Source of the DNA: Hungatella sp. UBA5982
GTDB taxonomy: Bacteria; Bacillota; Clostridia; Lachnospirales; Lachnospiraceae
Reading direction: 5' to 3'
NCBI GenBank assembly: GCA_002429965.1
Contig: DJBG01000052.1
Coordinates: 22,374 to 28,922, forward strand
Length of the DNA: 6,549 nucleotides
Shown here piece by piece: positions 1-5,430 of this stretch (its first letter is position 1; each line of letters begins with the position of its first letter). A model generated the notes under the pieces. The model was not told the DNA's origin. It saw nothing but the letters and a program-made list of their open reading frames with translations, and searched no databases. The position numbers and the translations under genes were made by a program.

Positions 1-63
1 CTTTAAAAAAACACTGATTTATCTGTTTTTATATTGATTAAATTTTTGCTTTTCATAAAAGTA

Positions 64-92
64 TTGCATTTTTTATAAATAGTGAATATAAT
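64..92 (+). promoter_or_regulatory. Sigma-A promoter of the sulfatase-treC operon
   Basis: A -35 box TTGCAT (64-69) and a perfect -10 box TATAAT (87-92) are separated by exactly 17 bases in a very AT-rich stretch. Transcription should start near base 99, giving a leader of about 90 bases before the sulfatase ATG at 193. No other good promoter is visible before treC, so both genes are probably transcribed from here. Bases 1-63 are AT-rich and show no coding signal. Confidence 0.75.
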
Positions 93-110
93 TGCTATGT
101 AGGATTTGTC

Positions 111-126
111 TAGTCAAATTCGACTA
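111..126. promoter_or_regulatory. Palindrome in the operon leader, candidate operator
   Basis: TAGTCAAATTCGACTA is symmetric at 14 of 16 positions, with five-base arms TAGTC and GACTA. It starts about 12 bases downstream of the predicted transcription start, where a bound repressor would block the polymerase. The symmetry is seen directly. The operator role is inferred, and no regulator for this operon lies in the window. It does not resemble the TTGTATATACAA-like site known for TreR of Bacillus. Confidence 0.4.
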
Positions 127-179
127 ATTGCCTTTGAAAATAAAAATGTTTTAGTTTTAAACAAGAAAAGAATGATAGT

Positions 180-186
180 GGAGGAG
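180..186 (+). promoter_or_regulatory. Ribosome binding site that sets the sulfatase start
   Basis: GGAGGAG ends six bases before the ATG at 193. The open frame extends upstream to a TTG at 106, but that codon has no Shine-Dalgarno sequence and lies only a few bases after the predicted transcription start. The ATG at 193 also places the first residues directly on the first beta-strand of the sulfatase fold. Confidence 0.85.
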
Positions 187-192
187 ATTACA

Positions 193-1572
193 ATGAGACC
201 AAATATTCTGTTTATGATTTCTCATGATAGCGGGAGGAAATTTAGCAGTTACGGATATAAAGTAGATACTCCTGCGATTCAGCAAATGTCAGAAGAGGGT
301 ATTCAATTTAATCAATACTTCTGCACAGCGCCGCAGTGCAGTCCCAGCAGGGCCAGCATTCTCACAGGTCTGTATCCCCATAATAACGGAATGATGGGGC
401 TGGCTCACTTAGGTTTCTGCATTGATGGAAGTCATACAACCTTACCTAATGAATTACAGAAGAACGGATATGAAACAACATTGATTGGATTAAGCCATGA
501 AACAATCAACGTAGCTCCGCCTATTGAAGAACGGGTTTTTTCTTCAACTTATGACTTAGGGTATGATAACTTTATTCCTGTTCCAGGTGACAGAGCTCCG
601 AGAGTTGCAGAAGAAGTGATTACGTTCTTAGAAAAGCATAAGGGCAATCAGGAACAGCCATTTTATCTAAATGTCGGTTTTTTTGAAACTCATAGGAGCT
701 TTAACGAGTATGCACCATATGCAGACAAACGGGAAGAAGTTAAAGTGTTTGACTTTCTGCCGGATACGTATAATGTAAGAAAAGATATTACGCTATTTAA
801 CGGTTCTGCTAAGGTTTTAGATGCTGCAATTGGAAAGATCAATCATACATTGTCAGAAACAGGATTAGATAAAAACACAATTGTTATTCTTACAACAGAT
901 CATGGAGTGGATTTTCCGGAAGCAAAAGGAACTCTAAAGAATGCAGGATTGGAAACCGCATTAATCGTTGTTTTGCCTGATGGTGAACAAAAGAACACTC
1001 AAAAAGAAGCATTGCTGTGTAACGTTGATCTGATGCCAACGATTTTAGATTTAATTGGAGCAGAAATTCCGGATAATCTCGATGGAAAAAGCTTTGCTCA
1101 TTTATTGAAATCAAAAGAGGATACCGGAAGAGAATCGTTTTATTCAGAGCTGACCTGGCATGACAGGTACCACCCAATGAGAGGAATAAGAACCAGGGAA
1201 TTCAGTTATGTGAAAAACTTCGCAGATGGTCCGAAAGTGTACTTGCCCATAGATTCTCATTTAAGTTTATCCGGTGTTGATACCAGAGATAAATATTATG
1301 TTCCAAATGAAGAAGAAGAATTGTACGATTTACAAAAAGACCCTTTAGAGAAAAATAATGTAATCAATCATCCGGATTATCAGCATATTGCTGCTGAATT
1401 TAGAAAGAAAGTAGAGAACTGGATGGTTCAGACGAAGGATCCTCTTTTAAATGGCCCGGTCGCCGGTACCGGTTCAAAAAGATGGGAGAAAGAGATAGAA
1501 GAGGGCCGGGCATACCCTGGAAGAAAGAAGTATTACGAACTGCATCCGGAAGCGGAAGGAGTTCAATCATGA
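193..1572 (+). CDS. Sulfatase, formylglycine-dependent (heparan N-sulfatase/S1-like)
   Basis: Predicted 459-aa type I sulfatase, which hydrolyses a sulfate ester or sulfamate from a carbohydrate. The signature C49-S-P-S-R53 followed by ASILTG is the site where the Cys is converted to formylglycine. In anaerobes this is normally done by a radical-SAM maturase, which is not in this window. Other likely active-site residues are H11-D12 (metal, in place of the common Asp pair), H167-R168 in FFETHR, D236-H237-G238, and K245/K249 in AKGTLK. The C-terminal ELYDLQKDP and WM..T.DPLL blocks are typical of the SGSH-like branch, and the length is normal. There is no signal peptide, since the first residues (MRPNILFMIS) form the core strand. 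The enzyme is therefore probably cytoplasmic and acts on an imported small substrate. The stop codon overlaps the treC start. Family assignment is firm; the substrate is unknown. Confidence 0.9.
   Translation: MRPNILFMISHDSGRKFSSYGYKVDTPAIQQMSEEGIQFNQYFCTAPQCSPSRASILTGLYPHNNGMMGLAHLGFCIDGSHTTLPNELQKNGYETTLIGLSHETINVAPPIEERVFSSTYDLGYDNFIPVPGDRAPRVAEEVITFLEKHKGNQEQPFYLNVGFFETHRSFNEYAPYADKREEVKVFDFLPDTYNVRKDITLFNGSAKVLDAAIGKINHTLSETGLDKNTIVILTTDHGVDFPEAKGTLKNAGLETALIVVLPDGEQKNTQKEALLCNVDLMPTILDLIGAEIPDNLDGKSFAHLLKSKEDTGRESFYSELTWHDRYHPMRGIRTREFSYVKNFADGPKVYLPIDSHLSLSGVDTRDKYYVPNEEEELYDLQKDPLEKNNVINHPDYQHIAAEFRKKVENWMVQTKDPLLNGPVAGTGSKRWEKEIEEGRAYPGRKKYYELHPEAEGVQS
1556..1561 (+). promoter_or_regulatory. 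Ribosome binding site of treC inside the sulfatase gene
   Basis: AAGGAG lies seven bases before the ATG at 1569 and within the last codons of the sulfatase gene. It selects ATG 1569 over an in-frame upstream ATG at 1482, which would add 29 residues with no counterpart in the family. Confidence 0.85.
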
Positions 1573-3230
1573 AAGATTTCAAAAAAAGTGTCGTGTATCA
1601 AATCTATCCAAAATCATTTAAGGATTCAAACGGGGATGGATTTGGAGATTTAAAGGGTGTAACCGAAAAGTTAGATTACTTGCAGGAGCTAGGTGTGGAT
1701 TACATTTGGCTGACTCCATTCTATGTATCACCCCAAAATGACAACGGCTATGATGTTGCGGATTATCGGAATATCGATCCTGTTTTCGGGACGATGGAAG
1801 ATTTTGAAGAAATGGTAGCTGCCGCCAGGGAAAGAAATATCGATATTATGCTTGATATGGTATTTAATCATACATCTTCTGAACATGGGTGGTTTAAAAA
1901 AGCAATTGCAGGAGAAACGAAATACCGGGATTACTATATTTTTAAAAAGAGTGAAGGCGGTAAGGAACCAACCAACTGGGTATCTAAGTTTGGTGGTTCA
2001 GTTTGGGAGCCTGTTGAAGGAAAAGATGAATGTTACCTTCACCTGTTTGACAAGACTCAGCCAGACTTAAACTGGGAGAATCAAGAAGTAAGAAAAGAAA
2101 TTTTTGAAGTTGTAAACTTCTGGATTAATAAAGGCATTAAAGGATTCCGCCTGGATGTCATTAACCTTATTTCCAAGCCTGATGATTGGAAGGACGATCA
2201 TATGAGAGATGGAAGGCGTTTCTACACAGACGGTCCAAGGATTCATGAATATTTAAAGGAATTGAACAGAGAAACATTTGGAAAATGTGATGATATTATT
2301 ACAGTGGGAGAAATGTCATCTACAACCATAGACCATTGTATTCGCTACTCCAATCCAGAGGAAAAAGAATTATCAATGGTGTTTAATTTCCACCATTTAA
2401 AAATTGATTATAAGGATGGAGAAAAATGGTCGTTAAAGGATTTTGACTTTGAGGAGTTAAAAAACATCTTTGATTTATGGCAAAAAGGAATGGCAGAAGG
2501 CAATGGATGGAATGCAGTGTTTTGGTGCAACCACGATCAGCCCCGTATTGTTTCACGAATTGGGAATGACAAGGAATACCACAAGCAATCTGCAAAAATG
2601 CTTGCCACGGCCATTCATATGCTCAGAGGAACCCCGTATATTTATCAAGGCGAGGAGATTGGAATGACAAATCCTTACTTTGATTCCATTGAACAATATA
2701 AAGATGTGGAAAGCTTAAATTATTATGACATTTTATGTGCTCAAGGAGTACCAAAAGAAGAAGTATTAAGGATTTTAAGCGTAAAATCCAGAGATAACTC
2801 TCGTACACCGATGCAATGGAATGATAAGGAAAATGGTGGTTTTACAACAGGAAATCCATGGCTGTCCGTTGGAGAAAGCTATCGGTCAATCAACGCTGAA
2901 ACTGCTCTCCGTGACGAGGATTCTGCGTTTTATCACTATAAGAAGCTTATTAAGCTTCGCAAACAGTATGACATTATTGCTTATGGAAACTATGAAACGT
3001 TATCAATCGAGCATCCAAAAGTATATACATACATGCGGAGCTTTGAGGAGCAGAAGTTAATTGTTATAAATAACTTTTACGGAGAAAATACCGAATTTCT
3101 CTTACCGCAAGAAATAAATATAGATGGATATAATTCTAAAGCCTTAATATCCAACTATGAAGATTCTCCTGAAATTACCCGTTCAATTTCCCTGCGTCCT
3201 TATGAATCAATTTGTTATCTGCTTGATTGA
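1569..3230 (+). CDS. treC: Trehalose-6-phosphate hydrolase (GH13, alpha,alpha-phosphotrehalase)
   Basis: Predicted 553-aa cytoplasmic GH13 enzyme (called treA in Bacillus) that splits trehalose 6-phosphate, the product of PTS uptake, into glucose and glucose 6-phosphate. The (beta/alpha)8 barrel begins at VVYQIYPKSF. It shows a Ca-binding-type loop D19-NGDG (19-24), the DMVFNHT region (96-102), the nucleophile D196 in GFRLDV, the acid/base E248 in VGEMSST, and the transition-state Asp D323 in NHDQPR. Blocks such as FYTDGPR (218-224), VGEMSSTTIDHCIRY (246-260) and FHHLKIDY (274-281) match TreA/TreC closely. They favour this subfamily over oligo-1,6-glucosidases. The C-terminal beta domain ends in LRPYESICYLLD. 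Length is normal for the family. The ATGA overlap with the sulfatase stop implies translational coupling. No trehalose PTS permease or TreR is visible. Activity on another 6-modified alpha-disaccharide cannot be excluded. Confidence 0.92.
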   Translation: MKDFKKSVVYQIYPKSFKDSNGDGFGDLKGVTEKLDYLQELGVDYIWLTPFYVSPQNDNGYDVADYRNIDPVFGTMEDFEEMVAAARERNIDIMLDMVFNHTSSEHGWFKKAIAGETKYRDYYIFKKSEGGKEPTNWVSKFGGSVWEPVEGKDECYLHLFDKTQPDLNWENQEVRKEIFEVVNFWINKGIKGFRLDVINLISKPDDWKDDHMRDGRRFYTDGPRIHEYLKELNRETFGKCDDIITVGEMSSTTIDHCIRYSNPEEKELSMVFNFHHLKIDYKDGEKWSLKDFDFEELKNIFDLWQKGMAEGNGWNAVFWCNHDQPRIVSRIGNDKEYHKQSAKMLATAIHMLRGTPYIYQGEEIGMTNPYFDSIEQYKDVESLNYYDILCAQGVPKEEVLRILSVKSRDNSRTPMQWNDKENGGFTTGNPWLSVGESYRSINAETALRDEDSAFYHYKKLIKLRKQYDIIAYGNYETLSIEHPKVYTYMRSFEEQKLIVINNFYGENTEFLLPQEINIDGYNSKALISNYEDSPEITRSISLRPYESICYLLD

Positions 3231-3306
3231 TTTCACTCCAATGGACTGTGTGAATTTGACTGCCAAACTTGAGAACGCATTGCTGGGTAACTAATACGTG
3301 CGCTCT

Positions 3307-3347
3307 AAAGGCCTTCCAATGGCAATTATGTGACTGGAAGGCCTTTT
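3307..3347 (+). terminator. Rho-independent terminator-like hairpin after treC
   Basis: A perfect 12-bp stem (AAAGGCCTTCCA at 3307-3318, TGGAAGGCCTTT at 3335-3346) encloses a 16-base loop and is followed by a short T run (3344-3347). It lies 76 bases after the treC stop and should end the operon transcript. The T tract is short, so efficiency is uncertain. Nearly the same stem reads on the other strand, so it could serve both directions. The preceding 3231-3306 shows no coding or structural signal. Confidence 0.7.
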
Positions 3348-3558
3348 AACTGTATCCTAAATATCTTTTAATAGTACCAAAGGGGTGTTCCACAATGCAT
3401 CTTCGCTGTTTGTAAATATCATTATGCTCCAAAGTCTCTTCTTTGACTTTTTCCAATATCGCCTCATGTTCCCAACGCTGAATATTTCGTCCAGTTTTTG
3501 ATGTAGTACACAAATGGTTTTCAGAACATTCAGAGCAATCCTGAGGTCGGTAGCTGAA
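3346..3558 (-). pseudogene. Transposase C-terminal relic, DDE type, IS1182-like
   Basis: Read on the minus strand, this frame gives about 70 uninterrupted residues beginning FSYRPQDCSECSEN and ending TIKRYLGYS before a TAA. It has the Cys pattern C-x2-C-x5-C, then a TGRNIQRWEHE block and finally VEHPFGTIKR. These are characteristic of the C-terminal part of IS1182-type DDE transposases, and the E of VEHPF is the likely last catalytic residue. There is no start codon or ribosome binding site, the upstream frame has stops at 3559-3561 and 3574-3576, and most of the roughly 450-550 residues of such proteins are missing. The region just after GTIKR also ends early. It is therefore a dead fragment. 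A longer open frame on the same strand (3357-3647) is a shadow with no family resemblance. Confidence 0.75.
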
Positions 3559-3573
3559 TTAATCAGCGACCTC
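3543..3573. repeat. Bulged inverted repeat at the edge of the transposase relic
   Basis: GAGGTC (3543-3548) pairs with GACCTC (3568-3573), and inside it GCTGA (3553-3557) pairs with TCAGC (3563-3567). This leaves a five-base loop ATTAA and a four-base bulge GGTA on one side. There is no T run after it on either strand, so it does not look like a terminator. It coincides with the point where the relic frame breaks and may be a rearrangement scar. The role is unknown. Confidence 0.5.
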
Positions 3574-3603
3574 CTACTTATTAAATGGCTGTAGGATAAT
3601 CTG

Positions 3604-3987
3604 TTAACCTCTGCCCAGAAGGGCTTCTGCCATGCTATCATAGCCATAAATTGATGATACGTATCTTAATCCGTCGGTAATTTCATTTTTGGAAAAATCA
3701 TGCTCTTCAAGAAAACTGTAATCGACCTGATTTAAATGATAATAAAACATGAGCGCCATTTTATAATGCTCCATATCTTCGGAATCCAGCTCATCCAATA
3801 ATTTGTTTTCTGCCTCATTGATTTTTCCGGTTTGGATGAGAGTTAAAAGTTCCTGATATTTAGATACTGTCTCTTGATCTTTAAAATTCAGTTCTTCATT
3901 TTCCCCTAATTCAATATGAAAAATCAACTTCAGCAAAGTTGTTACCATTTCATGAATCATGCGCATGATAAAATCTTCTTCTAACAT
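3604..3987 (-). CDS. Small acidic protein of unknown function (DUF6483-like)
   Basis: Predicted 127-aa soluble protein with no signal peptide, membrane segment or cysteine. The ATG at 3987 is preceded by AGGAG (3994-3998) at a six-base spacing. The sequence starts MLEEDFIMRMIHEMVTTLLK, looks fully helical and is rich in Asp and Glu. It has a region LLTLIQTGKINEAENKLLDEL that resembles a helical-repeat hairpin. It ends in an LEEHDFSKNEITDGL segment and YGYDSMAEALLG. The pattern recalls the DUF6483 family of Clostridia, recognised from memory only. No function is known to me. It reads convergently toward treC, with the transposase relic between them, and divergently from the regulator gene. Nothing suggests that it is damaged. 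Confidence 0.75.
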   Translation of the reverse strand: MLEEDFIMRMIHEMVTTLLKLIFHIELGENEELNFKDQETVSKYQELLTLIQTGKINEAENKLLDELDSEDMEHYKMALMFYYHLNQVDYSFLEEHDFSKNEITDGLRYVSSIYGYDSMAEALLGRG

Positions 3988-4045
3988 AAAATTCTCCTTT
4001 TTTAATCGTAGTTTATGATATATGAAAATGTTTTTGATAAAAGAT

Positions 4046-4074
4046 AATTTACCACAAATCTATAAAAAAGTAAA
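4046..4074 (-). promoter_or_regulatory. Candidate promoter of the DUF6483-like gene
   Basis: On the minus strand, TTTACT (4069-4074) and TAAATT (4046-4051) are 17 bases apart. A TG one base before the -10 box gives an extended -10. Each hexamer matches consensus at four of six positions. The site lies about 60 bases before the ATG at 3987. Confidence 0.4.
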
Positions 4075-4092
4075 TCCGGGAATCCTCTGCTA

Positions 4093-4121
4093 TTGAAGGG
4101 AAAAGCAAAATATGGTAAGCT
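4093..4121 (+). promoter_or_regulatory. Candidate promoter of the cdaR-type gene
   Basis: TTGAAG (4093-4098) and TAAGCT (4116-4121) are 17 bases apart, with a TG one base before the -10 box. The -10 hexamer is weak (three of six), so this is tentative. It is the best candidate in the stretch before the ATG at 4178. Confidence 0.3.
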
Positions 4122-4177
4122 GTTTCTTAAAATGATGCTGGAAAATAAGACAAACGATTAGCTCCGGGAGGACGCAG

Positions 4178-5302
4178 ATGATAGAAACGGAATTGGCAAA
4201 GAAATTCATTGAACAGGTCACACAATATACAGAATACAATATTAACATTATGAATGAGCAGGGAGTCATCATCGCCAGCCGGGATCCGAAACGGGTGGGA
4301 TCGTTTCATGAGGTCGCCTATTATATTGTAACCGGAAACGAGGACATGGTGGTCACTTCTACGGAAGAGGATTATCCAGGAGTAAAGCCTGGGATCAACA
4401 TGGTTATTAACATTGGCGGCAGGCGGGAGGGCGTGGTAGGAATCACCGGAGATCCGGGTGAGATAAAGCCCGTCGCCCTGATCACCAAAATGGCCATTGA
4501 AGCTATGCTGAAATATGAGAAACAGCAGGAGGAACTGAGGCGCAGGAGGAACCGGAAGGAGCATTTTACAAATCTTTTGATCCATGTGGAATATCCGGAT
4601 CCGGGAGAGCTTCGGAACGTTGCAAAACAGCTTAATTATTCGGAGAACATAATCCGTATCCCCACATTGTGTAAAATGGAGGACATTAAGCCGGAGCCAT
4701 TTCTGGACATGATCAAGAAAAGTCCCAGGCACGGGTCGGAGGATATCAGTATTGTCCTGGATAGTAACTATATCCTCATATTCAAAACAATGCCGGAACA
4801 GACACGAAAATTATTTGCAGATTATAAATACATTATTGCGGAATATTTAAGCACTGCTTTAAAATGGCTGCGGGAGCAGGAGAAGAGCTGTAAATTTTAC
4901 ATTGGCTCGTTTCAGGGAAGCTTTACCCAGTATTATAATGCCTACCGGCACTGCAAATGGCTGGAGGAAAATGCGGTTTCCGGTTCCTCCGCCTTTTTTT
5001 ATGACTATACTGGAAATTATGTGCGTTCCATAGTACCGATGAATGAATTGCAAAGGATGTTCAATATTTATGAAAGAGAGCTGGGGGAAGAGTTTAAAAA
5101 GACATTTATGGAAATTGCCGGTACTCTCATAAAGACAAATTATAATCTGGTGACAGCATCAAAAGAGCTTTACGTGCACAAAAACACGCTTTTGTACCGT
5201 TATAATAAGTTGAAGGATACCTTGAATATCAATCCCATGGAATCTTCGGCAGACCGGTTTTTTCTGGAAACCTTTTATAGTTTTTTAAGAAAAGAACACT
5301 AG
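4178..5302 (+). CDS. cdaR: CdaR-family sugar diacid transcriptional regulator
   Basis: Predicted 374-aa cytoplasmic DNA-binding regulator, close to the usual length of about 385 for CdaR. The ATG follows GGGAGG (4166-4171) by six bases. Residues 1 to about 130 form the putative sugar-diacid recognition domain, with an early pattern YNINIMNEQGVIIASRDPKRVGSFH and later GINMVINIGG and GVVGITGDPGEI. A middle domain covers about 140-300. Residues about 309-370 are a PucR/CdaR C-terminal helix-turn-helix, with NLVTASKELYVHKNTLLYRYNKL (323-345) as the DNA-contacting part. In E. coli, CdaR activates genes for galactarate, glucarate and glycerate use. Here the next gene is a GntP-family sugar-acid permease in the same direction, 128 bases downstream, so the permease is the probable target. 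The symbol is used at family level; the actual ligand is unknown. Confidence 0.87.
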   Translation: MIETELAKKFIEQVTQYTEYNINIMNEQGVIIASRDPKRVGSFHEVAYYIVTGNEDMVVTSTEEDYPGVKPGINMVINIGGRREGVVGITGDPGEIKPVALITKMAIEAMLKYEKQQEELRRRRNRKEHFTNLLIHVEYPDPGELRNVAKQLNYSENIIRIPTLCKMEDIKPEPFLDMIKKSPRHGSEDISIVLDSNYILIFKTMPEQTRKLFADYKYIIAEYLSTALKWLREQEKSCKFYIGSFQGSFTQYYNAYRHCKWLEENAVSGSSAFFYDYTGNYVRSIVPMNELQRMFNIYERELGEEFKKTFMEIAGTLIKTNYNLVTASKELYVHKNTLLYRYNKLKDTLNINPMESSADRFFLETFYSFLRKEH

Positions 5303-5323
5303 TTTTGTATCGACGATACAAAA
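5303..5323. promoter_or_regulatory. Perfect 21-base palindrome, candidate CdaR operator
   Basis: The ten-base arm TTTTGTATCG (5303-5312), a central A (5313) and the exact complement arm CGATACAAAA (5314-5323) start on the base after the regulator's stop codon. The centre lies about 75 bases before the predicted start of permease transcription, a usual distance for an activator. It is not followed by a T run, so it is unlikely to be a plus-strand terminator. The symmetry is seen directly; binding by the CdaR-type protein is inferred. Confidence 0.6.
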
Positions 5324-5368
5324 ATCAGGGTCATATTGATACTCATGACAGTAGAAATCTCATGTTTA

Positions 5369-5386
5369 ATGGTGTTATGATACCAT
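5369..5386 (+). promoter_or_regulatory. Extended -10 promoter of the permease within an imperfect palindrome
   Basis: TGTTATGAT (5373-5381) is an extended -10 element with five of six matches in the hexamer TATGAT. No good -35 box lies 17 bases upstream (5353-5358 reads AGAAAT), which fits a promoter that needs an activator. The element sits inside ATGGT...ACCAT (5369-5386), symmetric at 14 of 18 positions. The transcript would begin near 5388, about 43 bases before the ATG. Confidence 0.5.
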
Positions 5387-5430
5387 AAAGCAGCAGAAAC
5401 TGTTGTCAATGTTTAAAAGGGGGTCATTTT

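Noticed and set aside
7..30. Inverted repeat AAAAACA...TGTTTTT near the left edge, possible terminator of an upstream gene
   Set aside because: The stem is seven almost pure A-T pairs in an AT-rich stretch. This is too weak to call, and the upstream gene is not visible.
106..192. Longer sulfatase start at a TTG codon, adding 29 residues
   Set aside because: It has no ribosome binding site and lies only a few bases after the predicted transcription start. The added residues are not family-like, while ATG 193 has a strong GGAGGAG.
1482..1568. Upstream ATG for treC, adding 29 residues
   Set aside because: The extension lies fully inside the sulfatase gene and reads as low-quality out-of-frame sequence. 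ATG 1569 has AAGGAG and the normal family N-terminus.
1569..3230. Oligo-1,6-glucosidase as the identity of the GH13 enzyme
   Set aside because: The FYTDGPR, VGEMSSTTIDHCIRY and FHHLKIDY blocks match trehalose-6-phosphate hydrolases better than oligo-1,6-glucosidases.
3353..3598. TATCCTA and TAGGATA as possible terminal inverted repeats around the relic
   Set aside because: The match is only seven bases, and the first copy falls inside the transposase coding relic, so it is probably chance.
3357..3647. 96-aa minus-strand open frame
   Set aside because: It overlaps the DUF6483-like gene's 3' end and has no family resemblance. Another frame of the same stretch gives a clear transposase sequence.
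4127..4732. 201-aa minus-strand open frame antisense to the regulator
   Set aside because: It is a shadow of a well-supported CdaR-family gene, with no ribosome binding site or recognisable domain.
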